From Solidesulfovibrio sp. (GTDB lineage: Bacteria > Desulfobacterota > Desulfovibrionia > Desulfovibrionales > Desulfovibrionaceae): 64,000 nucleotides of DNA. The notes below the pieces were generated by a model that searched no databases, was not told where the DNA came from, and saw nothing but the letters and a program-made list of their open reading frames with translations. A program made the translations under genes and the position numbers. The stretch is taken from contig NZ_JARKOZ010000046.1 of NCBI RefSeq assembly GCF_029978005.1, positions 1 through 64,000 of the forward strand, given 5' to 3'. Shown one piece after another: positions 38,929 through 48,084 of the stretch; position 1 is the stretch's first letter; each line of letters begins with the position of its first letter.

Positions 38929-40455
38929 CTAGAGGGTCTTGAGCTCGCCGATGTACAACTTGATCTTTTGCAGCAGGTCGGCGGCCAGATCCTTGTTGTC
39001 GGCGATGATGTTCTTGAGCTGGAAGGGGTCCTTGCGGCGGTCGTAGAGCTCGTCGCTGTCGGGCACTTCCTGCTTGGCCCCGGCGGTGCAGGACCACATG
39101 GCCTCGTCCTTCATGATTTCCTTGCCCGGGCTGTCGGCGTTGGCGTAATCGCGCTGGCTGCAGTTTTTGAGCAGCCAGTGGATGTAGGTATGGTCTTCGG
39201 TGATGATGGACCAGGACATGCCGAAGTAGCCGGCGATGGCGAAGTCGCGGACCTTGTCGATTTCGCCGCGCATCATGGGGAGCAGGTCCTTGCCCTGCAT
39301 GTCGATGCAGCCGTAGACCGGGAAGCCGTGGCCGCCGTCCAGGTCGTTGACGTCCTGGTACAGGCCCAGGGCGCTCATGATGGTCGGCGCGACGTCCACG
39401 TTCTGGACGAAGCCCTCGATCCGCTTGCCGCCCTCGAGGCCGGGGACGTGCATCAAAAGCGGCACGTGCACGAGCTCTTCGTAGGGCCAGGGCCGGCACT
39501 TGCGCATGATGCCGTGGCCGTGTTCCCCCTTGCCCATGGGCTGGCCGTGGTCGCTGGTGATGATGACCATGGTCTCGTCCCACAGGCCCTGGTCGCGGAT
39601 GGAGTCGAGGAGCTTGCCGATCTGCTTGTCCACGAGCTCGATGTTCTCGGCATACAGGGCGCGGATGTGGGCGCACTCCTCGTCGGTGATGCGGCCCTCG
39701 ACGGGCGTCCAGGGCGCGAGCAGCAGCGGGTTGCCCGGCCACTCGGGGTCGTAGGGGCAGGGCTCCTTGGTCCAGACCGACGGCGGATCCCAGGGCTCGT
39801 GGGGATCGAAGGAATCGATCCAGAGCATGAAGGGGCGGCTCTTGATGCGGATGTCGCGCAGCCAGCGGTCGGCCTCGCGGGCCACGACGCTCACGTAGTT
39901 GTCGTCCTCGCTGCGCCACTGCTGCCGGAACTTGAGAAAGCACTCGATTTCCTCGAGCAGGGCCTTGCTCGCGTCGTCGATCAGCTCGCCCTTTGCGTCG
40001 TAGACCATGGTCGTCGAGGTGTAGTCGATGGGGCGCATGCCCGGATCGAGGGGCTCGTCGGCGTAGGTGGTGTGGTCCAGCTCGTGGCCGGGGCAGAACT
40101 TCACGTAGTCGAAGCCCCGGGAGTAGCCGTACTTGGGCAGGCGCATGGGCGGGGTGTCGTAGACCAGGGCGGTCTGCACCTTGCGGCCCCACAGGATGTC
40201 GGTGAGCGTCGTGTCCTCGTGGGACAGGGGCTGCCAGCCGCCGAAGGGCAGGGTGAAGCGGCCGGTCATCAGGGCCCGGCGCACGGGAACGGTGGGCAGG
40301 CCTTCGCTGTAGGCGTTCTCGAAGAGAAAGCCGTTGCGCGCGAAACGGTCGAAGTTCGGCGTCTTCACCGTCTTGTTGCCGTAGCAGCCCAAATAGTTGT
40401 GCTGCAACGTATCGAGCATGATGAAGACGACGTTTTTGATTTTCTTGTCCGCCAT
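38929..40455 (-). CDS. Sulfatase-superfamily hydrolase with Thr at the formylglycine position
   Basis: 508-aa enzyme of the alkaline phosphatase/sulfatase superfamily. N-terminal metal site: FIMLDTLQHNYLGCYG, then KTPNFDRFARNGFLFENAYS. The motif that is C/S-x-P-x-R in sulfatases reads T55-V-P-V-R here, followed by RALMTGR. Other ligands are intact: SFDPHEPW, TSDHGQPMGKGEHG and the C-terminal substrate region. With Thr instead of Cys/Ser, formylglycine cannot form; Thr is the nucleophile in related phosphodiesterases of the superfamily. It may be a phosphodiesterase, phosphatase or altered sulfatase. No signal peptide is visible, so it acts in the cytoplasm. AAAGGAGA precedes the ATG at 40455; a longer frame upstream is rejected. 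Confidence 0.85.
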   Translation of the reverse strand: MADKKIKNVVFIMLDTLQHNYLGCYGNKTVKTPNFDRFARNGFLFENAYSEGLPTVPVRRALMTGRFTLPFGGWQPLSHEDTTLTDILWGRKVQTALVYDTPPMRLPKYGYSRGFDYVKFCPGHELDHTTYADEPLDPGMRPIDYTSTTMVYDAKGELIDDASKALLEEIECFLKFRQQWRSEDDNYVSVVAREADRWLRDIRIKSRPFMLWIDSFDPHEPWDPPSVWTKEPCPYDPEWPGNPLLLAPWTPVEGRITDEECAHIRALYAENIELVDKQIGKLLDSIRDQGLWDETMVIITSDHGQPMGKGEHGHGIMRKCRPWPYEELVHVPLLMHVPGLEGGKRIEGFVQNVDVAPTIMSALGLYQDVNDLDGGHGFPVYGCIDMQGKDLLPMMRGEIDKVRDFAIAGYFGMSWSIITEDHTYIHWLLKNCSQRDYANADSPGKEIMKDEAMWSCTAGAKQEVPDSDELYDRRKDPFQLKNIIADNKDLAADLLQKIKLYIGELKTL

Positions 40456-40599
40456 GCCAATCTCCTTTGCAGCCGCCCCTTGATGCGGGACCAGGCGGCC
40501 GCCAGGCTGTAGGGGCGCCATGGGCAGACGGCGTTTCGCCTGCGGCCCGACGCCCGTTTTCGTTTGTGCCAGCTAATAAGAAAGGCCTTGACGCAACAA

Positions 40600-40615
40600 C
40601 TCGTAAAACTACGAG
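40600..40615. promoter_or_regulatory. Palindromic operator, sulfatase-like side
   Basis: CTCGTA-AAAC-TACGAG, 145 bp upstream of the sulfatase-like start. The identical arms recur at 40939-40954. One regulator probably binds both. Confidence 0.7.
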
Positions 40616-40938
40616 GTTTGCGGTCTTTGTTTTCGGGGCCGGTTTCCCGGGAAAGCAGGGTGGACAGGAGATTCCTGGCCTTCGGGGAAGCGGAGAGGCT
40701 TCGGCCGGCCCCCGCTTCCCCAGGCGGCGTCCGGGGGGCCACTTCCTTCGGCCATGGCCCTGGAAAGCGTCCGCCGCTTCACCGCCTCGCCGCAGCCAGG
40801 CGCGATTCCTGCGCCAGGATGTCGCCGCGCGACCACGCCTTGACCGCATGGCAAAGCGGCGCGGCTCCGCTTGCCGGCGGCCCCCTGGCCTCGCCAGAGG
40901 CGCGACGCCGATGCGACTCGAAAAAATAGCCGGGCAAC

Positions 40939-40954
40939 CTCGTATTTTTACGAG
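40939..40954. promoter_or_regulatory. Palindromic operator, porin side
   Basis: CTCGTA-TTTT-TACGAG, 230 bp upstream of porin 2. Same 6-bp arms and 4-nt spacer as the site at 40600. The remaining 728-bp intergenic sequence (40456-41183) has no supported gene. Confidence 0.7.
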
Positions 40955-41183
40955 TTGTCCTCGCCGGTCGTTTCTCCGTAACTCCTTCAAAAAATTGCCA
41001 GGAACGTTCCTTCCCCACGGCGGGCCAGCGGCGCCGCGCCACGGCGTCGCACCGGCGCTTCGGGGGGTGGGGGGGACGTTGGGACGCCATGACGGCGGAG
41101 AGCGCCGGAGAGCGTCAAGGAGACGTCGGCTGTTGCGGCTTCGTATCTACATGGACCAGCAAACGAGTCGGAGGGAGTAGCGA

Positions 41184-42650
41184 ATGAAAAGGCGTTTGTG
41201 TTGCATCATGGCTTTCATGCTGTCTCTGGGATTCGCCCTGCATGCCCGGGCGGAGACCTTGGTGAAGATGCGCGGCGACTCTTTCATCATGGGCAATTTT
41301 TATGTAAACCATAACTACACGGGCTGGAACAAGACGGGGACGAAGACCGAAGACACCTTCGAGGTCTGGGAACGTTTCCGTTTGCGGGCGGATTTCGAAG
41401 CGAGCAAGGCGGTGTACTTCCGCCTCGGGCTGCGCGTCATCAACACCTGGGGCCAGGGCACCTACACGGCCGCCAACCCGGCGGCGGAAGTCCTGGTCGA
41501 CCTCGCCTACCTCCAGTTCCGGGTGCCGGACACCAAGGTGGAAGTGACCGCGGGCCTGCAGGTGCTGGACCTGCCCCAGGCGGCCATCTTCAACGGCAGC
41601 GTGCTCTACTCCGACACGGTGGCCGCCTTGACGGTCAACGCGCCGATCATCCCGGACGCCTTTTCGGTGCTGGCCGGCTTCGGCCGCCTCTTCGACACCA
41701 ACAGGACCTTCGACACCACCACCACCCAGCAAGGCGACGAGCTCGACGCCTATTTCCTGGCCCTGCCCATCACCGTGGAAGGCATGAAGGCCACGCCCTG
41801 GGGCGTGGTCGCCGTGGCCGGCCGCAGCGCCAACTACACGTTCAAGAACACCGCCGACGTCTCGGAAATAGGCAACTCCTTCGACAACGCCCTGTTCTCG
41901 GCGGCGAGCGTGGCCAACATGAACGCCTCCAGCGGCCTGGGGCGGTGGAAGAACGCCCAGAATCCCTATGTCTGGGCCGGAGGCAGCTTCGACGTCTCCG
42001 CCCTCGACCCCATCCGCTTCTACGCCGACGTCATCTACGGCGAAGGGGCCATGAACGATTCCAGCGCGGCCAAGCGGCACGGCTGGATGGTGGATTTCGC
42101 CATGAAATACACGGGATGGAGCGTGGCGACTCCGGAGTTGTACGCCTTCTGGTCCACCGGCGAGGACAATTCCACCCGCAACGGCTCCGAGCGCATGCCG
42201 TACATGCGCTCCCAGTGGGGACCCGGCAGAAGCTTCCTGTTTGAAAGCGGACAGGACCTCCCCCGCGACACGACGACCTACACCACGCCGGTCGGCATCT
42301 ATGGCATGGCCTTCTCCCTGGCCAACATTTCCTTCGTCGAGAAGCTGTCCAACCGCCTGACCTTCGCCTACGTCCACGGCAACAACAGCCCCCGGGCCAT
42401 CCGCGCGGCCCGGCTGCTGAACGCGTCCTACATGACCATGGGCCACGACCTGGCCCAGAACGATTACCTCACGGGCCTCAACCTCGACACGAAGTACGAC
42501 CTTTACGAAAACCTCGCCTTGATCCTGCAGACAGGCTGGGCCCACGGCCAATTCCAGGAGAGCGTCTGGGGCCACCGTCTGGTCAGCCAGGCGGAAGCCA
42601 ACGGCAACAACACCTGGTTGCTGGCCCTTGGTCTGAGCTACAAGTTCTGA
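41184..42650 (+). CDS. Outer-membrane homotrimeric porin (copy 2)
   Basis: 488-aa beta-barrel porin, paralogue of the one at 11996-13468. Signal peptide CCIMAFMLSLGFALHARA; mature start ETLVKMRGDSFIMGNF aligns with ATEVKMTGDARIYGNF of copy 1. C-terminal strand ends LLALGLSYKF. GGAGGGAG lies just upstream of the ATG. It is divergent from the sulfatase-like gene and shares its operator palindromes, so it may admit the substrate of the aryl-sulfate/organic-acid cluster. A strong terminator lies 235 bp downstream. Confidence 0.93.
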   Translation: MKRRLCCIMAFMLSLGFALHARAETLVKMRGDSFIMGNFYVNHNYTGWNKTGTKTEDTFEVWERFRLRADFEASKAVYFRLGLRVINTWGQGTYTAANPAAEVLVDLAYLQFRVPDTKVEVTAGLQVLDLPQAAIFNGSVLYSDTVAALTVNAPIIPDAFSVLAGFGRLFDTNRTFDTTTTQQGDELDAYFLALPITVEGMKATPWGVVAVAGRSANYTFKNTADVSEIGNSFDNALFSAASVANMNASSGLGRWKNAQNPYVWAGGSFDVSALDPIRFYADVIYGEGAMNDSSAAKRHGWMVDFAMKYTGWSVATPELYAFWSTGEDNSTRNGSERMPYMRSQWGPGRSFLFESGQDLPRDTTTYTTPVGIYGMAFSLANISFVEKLSNRLTFAYVHGNNSPRAIRAARLLNASYMTMGHDLAQNDYLTGLNLDTKYDLYENLALILQTGWAHGQFQESVWGHRLVSQAEANGNNTWLLALGLSYKF

Positions 42651-42884
42651 GTCTGGCCGTGCCAGGAGCAAAGGAAACTCAAGGCGCTTGTCGCGACCAC
42701 GGGCACGGGCGGGCGTGCCGCCGTCGGCAGGCCTGCCGCAGGCCGTCGTCGTACAGCGTCCGTCGACCGGAGCCTTCCGGCGTCCGCTGACGCAAGACGA
42801 CAAGGGATGCGTCTTTGATGAACATGCCGCCTGGGTGACATTCGAGAGGCCTGGACTACCCGCAACGCCGTCGCCAGGGATGCC

Positions 42885-42916
42885 AGGGGTCGCCGAGAGA
42901 TCGGCGGCCCCTTTTT
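42885..42916 (+). terminator. Terminator after porin 2
   Basis: 12-bp stem AGGGGTCGCCGA / TCGGCGGCCCCT closed by a GAGA tetraloop, then TTTTT. The flanking GATGCCAGGGG and stem-loop design closely resemble the terminators inside the two attachment-site repeats at 11.3 and 11.7 kb. The remaining 42651-43045 sequence carries no gene. Confidence 0.92.
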
Positions 42917-43045
42917 CCGTAACGCGGCCGGCGGCTATGGCTTGCCAAGCCGGGCGCGGATGGGTTGCGTCAAATCATCGATGGGGGCGGATCGCCGGGA
43001 GGTCATACCCTTGTCCGAGTCGAAAGCCGCCTGCCTGCTCCGGCG

Positions 43046-43741
43046 TCAGCTCAACGGGCCGACATACCCCGTTTCCGAGATGGCTTGCGCTTGCTTGATC
43101 ATGCCGTCGAGGCGCTTTTCCTCGTTTTCCAGGCCGGCGAGGGTTTGCTGGTATGCTTCTTTCTGTTCGGGAATGAGGGTCTCGGCGAGCTTGCGCCGTT
43201 CGGCGATGGCCAGTTGCAGTTGCTCTTCCTGGGTTTTGAGTTCCTGCAGCTTGGTCTTGGCGATGGTCTGGCGCTCGGTTTTCTTGTGTTTTTCAAGCCC
43301 CTCCAGCTCTTGCGCGAAGGCCGCGTTTTGTTGTTCGACCTTGCCGTTGTATTCCTGCGCGGTTTCCAACAGCTTTTCGAGTTGCTTGTTTTGCAGCTTG
43401 ATATTCCGATAGGTCTCGATCTGCTTTTTCGCGATCGCGGCCGCCGTGGCCACGCCGATGAACGTGCCGACGAGGCCTCCGATTCCCGCGCCGAGCCCCG
43501 GGTTGTCGCGGCTGAGCAACGCGCCTGCGCCTGCCCCGACGCCGCCGCCGATCAACGCGCCGGCCACGATGGCCTGCGTGAAGATCTTCCGTTCCGCCGC
43601 GTTCTGGGGTTCCTGTTGCGGCGGGGCGGCCTGTTCCTCTTGCGGTTCGAAGTTCTGCGTCGTGCGGCGGGCCGGCGTGCAGGAAGCCGAGAGCAAGGCG
43701 AGAATCAACACAAGGACGAGAGGGCGTTTTCCGCACGACAT
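43046..43741 (-). CDS. Glycine-zipper coiled-coil lipoprotein
   Basis: 231-aa lipoprotein: signal LVLVLILALLSASC with lipobox Cys at about residue 21. A Pro/Gln-rich linker follows, then a glycine-zipper stretch (AGALIGGGVGAGAGALL...GAGIGGLVGTFIGVATAAAIA) that would insert in or pack on membranes. The rest (about 110-220) is a long coiled coil rich in Gln, Glu and Lys. GAGGAG lies before the ATG. It is the last gene of the ten-gene tubulin-like operon. The zipper-plus-coil plan recalls Pal/Lpp-like envelope spacers. Function unknown. Confidence 0.75.
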   Translation of the reverse strand: MSCGKRPLVLVLILALLSASCTPARRTTQNFEPQEEQAAPPQQEPQNAAERKIFTQAIVAGALIGGGVGAGAGALLSRDNPGLGAGIGGLVGTFIGVATAAAIAKKQIETYRNIKLQNKQLEKLLETAQEYNGKVEQQNAAFAQELEGLEKHKKTERQTIAKTKLQELKTQEEQLQLAIAERRKLAETLIPEQKEAYQQTLAGLENEEKRLDGMIKQAQAISETGYVGPLS

Positions 43742-43841
43742 GGTTTTTCTCCTCGGTTCGCGCATTCGGCGACGGGAACGCCGGAAGCTCTCCCGGACAT
43801 TGCCGCCTGCCGTGCCGCATGATTCCGAAACAGTCGAACGA

Positions 43842-44261
43842 CTACATATTCTGATCGATAAGTCTGTCGAGACGTTGTTTTTTTTCTGTAACGACGGATT
43901 GTTTGTCCTTGATGGCCTTTTTGATCTGTTGCAACCGCAGCTCGTCTTTTTGCTGTTTCGCAAGAGCACTTTGATTACGCTTGTTCTGTTGTTGCAGCGC
44001 GGCGATGGAGGCGGTCGTGGCGGCGTATTCTTTATTAAGTAAGTCTATATCATGTTCCATGGCTTTGATTTGACTCTCAAGTTCTTGCCTTTTCAGGAGA
44101 AGATCTTGTCTGCGCTGTTCTTCTTCGGCATTTTTGCGTGTATTTTCAGCGAACTTCCCTTGCTCGATTCGCATATACTCATTATAGACACACCCTGTCA
44201 ACGAAAAAAGGATAACAAATAAAAGTAGCCCGGCGCGACGCCGCAGATTCTGGCGGTGCAT
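43842..44261 (-). CDS. Small coiled-coil lipoprotein
   Basis: 139-aa lipoprotein with signal and lipobox LLLFVILFSLTGC (Cys about 24). The remainder is almost entirely coiled coil (EEQRRQDLLLKRQELESQIK, KDELRLQQIKKAIKDKQSVV). It is AT-richer than its neighbours. It begins 15 bp after the FGE-fold gene and belongs to the same operon; it likely reaches across the periplasm as a tether or adaptor. Not matched to a named family. Confidence 0.72.
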   Translation of the reverse strand: MHRQNLRRRAGLLLFVILFSLTGCVYNEYMRIEQGKFAENTRKNAEEEQRRQDLLLKRQELESQIKAMEHDIDLLNKEYAATTASIAALQQQNKRNQSALAKQQKDELRLQQIKKAIKDKQSVVTEKKQRLDRLIDQNM

Positions 44262-44276
44262 GGCAGTCTCCTTGGC

Positions 44277-46262
44277 CTATTGGATTTGAAATTCCGGTTC
44301 GGAAGTGAAAACCGCGATGAGCGCGTCCGGTTGCCGGTAAAGGCCAGCCCGGGCGTCGTGCACGTACCGTTCGATGAGGTCGAGGGAATGGCGTTGCAGG
44401 CCCGCGTCCCCGGCCTTTTCGCGGTCTTGCAGCCACTGCCACAATTCCCGTTTGACTTCCGGGAAAAGCGTGTCCTGGGTATGCGAGACGATCTGCCGGA
44501 CGAGGTCGCACAGGTCGCGGACCATCAAGGCCGCTTCGTTGTATCGGCTGCCGTAAGCGGCATCCGCCTTGGACAGGCGCTTGACCTGGACGGCGAGTTC
44601 CAGATTCTTGAGATTCCTGTATCCGAACAATGCGTTCGCGCTGGCCTGGCGCAGCAAGGCCTCGAGATACAGTTTTTCCACGGCCCGGACACGGCCCGCG
44701 TTCTTTTCGATTTCATGATCGAACATGGCGGCGCGCCGCTTGAGGTCGGCGATCTCGCCGTCCCGTTCCTTGAGCCTTTCCGCGAACGCGTTGTTGGCCT
44801 GGCTGCTGACGAAGTTCCGGGAAGCCTCGCTCTGGGCTCTCGTTACGAGTTCGCTATTGTCCGCGGAGAGTTGCCTGTTGAGCGCCTCGAGTTGTTCGAT
44901 TCTTTCCTGCGTTGCGGCGCTGTGTGCCGTGCCTGCAAAAGCGTGTCGCGACTGGCCGGCTTCCTGCAACGCCTGCGTTTTCTGCTCGAGTTGGCCTTGC
45001 AGCGTCCGGTTCGTCTGCTCCAGTTGGAACAGCGTCGCCTTTTGCGCGGCAAGCTCCTGCTCCAGCGTGCTGATCTGTCCGGCCTGGAGGGTCATGGCCG
45101 CCCGATCCCGCTCCTGCCGCTCCTTCAGGAAACGCTCCTTGTCCTGCTCCGCCTGGGCCGCCGGGCTGCTGGACGCGCTCGGGCCGGGCTGCGTCAGCCC
45201 GAGGGTCTTGCGGTATTCGGCGAACGCGCCGTCCATCTCATCGGCAGTGACCTGCATGGCCGAGATGCGCGTGCCGAGAACCAGCCGAAAACCCAGGCGC
45301 GGCGCGCGGTATGGCGCGCCGTCCTTGTCGTGGGCGAGATGCTCGTTGCGCAGCGACGCCGACGGCTCGGCATGGGTGTAATCCGTGCCGCGGATCACGA
45401 AATCGCCGAAGCGGCCCTGCTGGTAGTCGGGGGAAAAAAGATTGAGGGTCAATTCCTGGGCATTGCCCAGCATGTCGCGAATGCCGAGGGGGTTGGGCTG
45501 GATATCCGGGCTGCCGCAGGCATGGAGCTTTCTCCCGGCATTGTTTTGCAGCCATTCGTGCCGCATGGGATCGTCGCCATAGGGATGGGGCGCGTCGTAC
45601 AGGGAACGATCGGCGTCGAGCGTCGCGACTCCGCCACGGGCGGCGAACTCCCACTCGGCTTCCGTGGGCAGGCGGCAAAACGCCGGCGCGCCCCGAAAGC
45701 GGGGCAGGCTTGCCTGCTCGTGCGAAAGCAGCCACTGGTTGAGGGCTTCCAGAAAGGCATAGATTTCCGACACGGTCACGGCGGTGACCGGCAATTTCGG
45801 ATCCCCGCCCGCCTGTTGGGCGGGCACGTTCTCCTTGTGCGCATGGCGCAGGACGGCGGCCCATTGGCCCTGTTGGACCTCCGTTTCTCCGACGTAGTAG
45901 AGCCAGTCCGGCCGGCTGTTTCGCGTTCCCACGAAGCTGCCGGAAAGCAGGGTCTCCGTGAGCTGCGCCTTGTAGCCGTGCTTTCCCTCCCGGGAGCCGA
46001 GCTGCACCTGCCGGGCGGCGAAGAGCTTGTCGGAACCGACCCCGAGATAGACGGCGCGAAAGGCCAGCTCCCCCCCATCGGGCAGGCGGACGACCAGTCG
46101 GTCCGGCAGGTCGGGCGGCGGGGCGGCCCACGCGGAACCCGCCAGAAGCGAGACCCAGGCAGCGAGCAGCAGCCAGGCGGCACGACGCCGCAAGGGCGAC
46201 GTTTCGCCCACACGCCGCGCCAGGGCTTTGCGGACAGCGGCGAATCGCAAGCGGTCATTCAC
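44277..46262 (-). CDS. Exported formylglycine-enzyme-fold (SUMF1-like) protein with coiled coil
   Basis: 661-aa protein from a GTG start overlapping the permease stop by 8 bp. Signal peptide AAWLLLAAWVSLLAGSAWA. Residues about 45-330 have the FGE-sulfatase (SUMF1) fold: YYVGETEVQQGQW near the start, CRLPTEAEWEFAARGG, IRDMLGNAQELTL and PRLGFRLVL at the end. A long coiled coil (about 360-510) and a helical tail follow. The reactive Cys pair of true formylglycine-generating enzyme is not evident, so it is probably a binding or scaffold version. It is the only FGE-fold protein in the window and is far from the sulfatase-like gene. Confidence 0.82.
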   Translation of the reverse strand: MNDRLRFAAVRKALARRVGETSPLRRRAAWLLLAAWVSLLAGSAWAAPPPDLPDRLVVRLPDGGELAFRAVYLGVGSDKLFAARQVQLGSREGKHGYKAQLTETLLSGSFVGTRNSRPDWLYYVGETEVQQGQWAAVLRHAHKENVPAQQAGGDPKLPVTAVTVSEIYAFLEALNQWLLSHEQASLPRFRGAPAFCRLPTEAEWEFAARGGVATLDADRSLYDAPHPYGDDPMRHEWLQNNAGRKLHACGSPDIQPNPLGIRDMLGNAQELTLNLFSPDYQQGRFGDFVIRGTDYTHAEPSASLRNEHLAHDKDGAPYRAPRLGFRLVLGTRISAMQVTADEMDGAFAEYRKTLGLTQPGPSASSSPAAQAEQDKERFLKERQERDRAAMTLQAGQISTLEQELAAQKATLFQLEQTNRTLQGQLEQKTQALQEAGQSRHAFAGTAHSAATQERIEQLEALNRQLSADNSELVTRAQSEASRNFVSSQANNAFAERLKERDGEIADLKRRAAMFDHEIEKNAGRVRAVEKLYLEALLRQASANALFGYRNLKNLELAVQVKRLSKADAAYGSRYNEAALMVRDLCDLVRQIVSHTQDTLFPEVKRELWQWLQDREKAGDAGLQRHSLDLIERYVHDARAGLYRQPDALIAVFTSEPEFQIQ

Positions 46263-48084
46263 GGATGTATTCCCCCGGGTCGATGCGCAGGACGGAAAGG
46301 GCGGCCAGCAGCGAAGCGACGGACGTCGTCGCCAGGATGCCGCCGACAAGGGCCGAGGCGGGCAAAACGCCAAGCCGCGTCAGGGAGGCGTCGCGCAGGT
46401 CCACAACATGCGCCGCGACGTGGCCGAAGACCGCATAGGCGGCCAGGGAAAGCAGGATTCCCCCAAGCACGAGGACCAGGCTTTTGAGAAAGGGAAAAAG
46501 GAAAAGCGCGCCGGTATGCAGCCCCAGCAACTGCAGCATGGCCATGTCGCGCCGCTTGCGTCGGATGCCGGCATGGACGTCGGCGGTCACGGCGAAAAAG
46601 CAGGAAATGCCCGAGACGACCACGATCAGGCCGTAGAGTTGCTCCATGTAGCGGGAGAGCAGCAGGATTTTACGCACGGCGGCCACGTTCGAGACGGGGT
46701 TTTCCAGGGCGGGCATCGCCAGGCGTCGCCCGGCGGCGCGCACGAAGTCCACCAGCCCTTCCACCTCGGCCAGGGACGCCGCATAGGCCCGGAAATAGCG
46801 GATGGCCTCGTCCGTCACGTCGAAGGCGCCCGTTTCCGGATGGTAGGTGGCCTCTTCCCGGCGGGCGGCGTGCATGCGGCCGGCGAGATCCCGGGGGACG
46901 GCGACATGGCCCGGCCCCACCTCGGCCGCCGGGCAGGCCGTGACGGGAATGGCGACGATCTTCTCCTTGTCGCCGGAAGGAAATTGCAGACGCCCCGCGA
47001 CGCAGCCGCCGAAATCGCCCAGGGTCTCGGGATTGAGCCAGGCGACGGGCCGGCCCGGGGCGGCCGCCAGCGGGGGAGGCGCGAGGCTTTGGGGCAGCAC
47101 CGTGAGTAGAAGCGGCCGCTTGCCCGCGGCGCTCTCCAGCATCACCGGGAAGTTGTCCAGAAAAGGCACGGCCTCGACCTCGTAGCCCAGGTTGTCGTGC
47201 TGGTTGACCATGGCCTCGATGTCCGCGTCGAAGACCCGGCTTCCCACGGGTTTCCACAACATGACGCGCATCCCGGGCGGCAGGGCCCAGCCCGCGGCGT
47301 CGACCGGCGCGGGCGGCTGGCTGAAGCCCGATCTGCCGGCGACCATGCGACGGTATTGCTCCTGGGTCGGGAAGCGCCGGGCCAGGGTCAGGATGCCGTC
47401 GTATTCCGGAGTGAGCGAGGTGGCGGCTCCCGGCAGTCCGAAGAGGGCGAAAGCCTGTCCGCCGCGCCACCGGTACAGCCCGTCGAAGACCCGGCCGGAC
47501 ATCCATATCTTGTTCACGTCGGGCTGGGGCAGGATGCCTGCCAGGCGAAACGTCAGGACATACCGTTCCTCGCGGCCGGAATCCCGCACGAGGAGCACCT
47601 TGAAGGGGTCGCCGATCCGGCTGCCGGCGCGTGCCGCCAGGCGCTCCGACACGACGACGGCGGACGGATCGTCGCCCAGGGAAATGTGGTTTTCCACCAG
47701 CAACGGGTCGCCGTCTTCCGTGGGGAAGGCGTTGACTTGTTCCCCGAGCCCGGGAACGTCCAGCATCAGGTAGGCCGTGGGCGAGGCCGCGACGAAGGCC
47801 GACCGGCGGCGCAGCGCCTCCAGCCAGGCCGGGCCGAGGGGCGTGGTCAGGGGGGCGCTCGGCGTCACCAGGCGGCTGTCCGGATCGTGTTGCAGCCTGT
47901 CGCGCATGGCCCCGATCACGCCGTCCTTGAGGCCGAGCAGGATGAACAAGGGGGTGAAGATGGCCCCCAGGGCCAGGACCAGGCAGACGGACAGGACCCA
48001 CTCGTAACGCAGGTCGGCGGCGACGAGCCTGGCGACGTGGAGGCTGTCGCCCAGCCAGCCCTGGTTTCGGGGGACGGCGCTCAT
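46255..48084 (-). CDS. FtsX/MacB-type ABC transporter permease
   Basis: 609-aa permease. One N-terminal TM helix (YEWVLSVCLVLALGAIFTPLFIL) precedes a very large periplasmic domain (about 60-445), and three TM helices close the protein (YGLIVVVSGISCFFAVT; FLFPFLKSLVLVLGGILLSLAAYAVF; ALVGGILATTSVASLLAALSVL). This is the MacB/LolC-type mechanotransmission topology, in which ATP hydrolysis moves the periplasmic domain without transporting a substrate through the membrane. It overlaps its ATPase gene by 4 bp and the next gene by 8 bp. Partners are probably the envelope proteins of the operon. Confidence 0.88.
   Translation of the reverse strand: MSAVPRNQGWLGDSLHVARLVAADLRYEWVLSVCLVLALGAIFTPLFILLGLKDGVIGAMRDRLQHDPDSRLVTPSAPLTTPLGPAWLEALRRRSAFVAASPTAYLMLDVPGLGEQVNAFPTEDGDPLLVENHISLGDDPSAVVVSERLAARAGSRIGDPFKVLLVRDSGREERYVLTFRLAGILPQPDVNKIWMSGRVFDGLYRWRGGQAFALFGLPGAATSLTPEYDGILTLARRFPTQEQYRRMVAGRSGFSQPPAPVDAAGWALPPGMRVMLWKPVGSRVFDADIEAMVNQHDNLGYEVEAVPFLDNFPVMLESAAGKRPLLLTVLPQSLAPPPLAAAPGRPVAWLNPETLGDFGGCVAGRLQFPSGDKEKIVAIPVTACPAAEVGPGHVAVPRDLAGRMHAARREEATYHPETGAFDVTDEAIRYFRAYAASLAEVEGLVDFVRAAGRRLAMPALENPVSNVAAVRKILLLSRYMEQLYGLIVVVSGISCFFAVTADVHAGIRRKRRDMAMLQLLGLHTGALFLFPFLKSLVLVLGGILLSLAAYAVFGHVAAHVVDLRDASLTRLGVLPASALVGGILATTSVASLLAALSVLRIDPGEYIRE

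Noticed and set aside
42841-42920. A third integration site next to porin 2
   Set aside because: The terminator resembles those in the attachment sites, but the tmRNA-like 3' end is missing, so only the terminator is called.
44277-46262. A true formylglycine-generating enzyme maturing the sulfatase-like protein
   Set aside because: The reactive Cys pair is not evident, the protein is exported with a coiled coil, and the sulfatase-like protein has Thr at the modified position.
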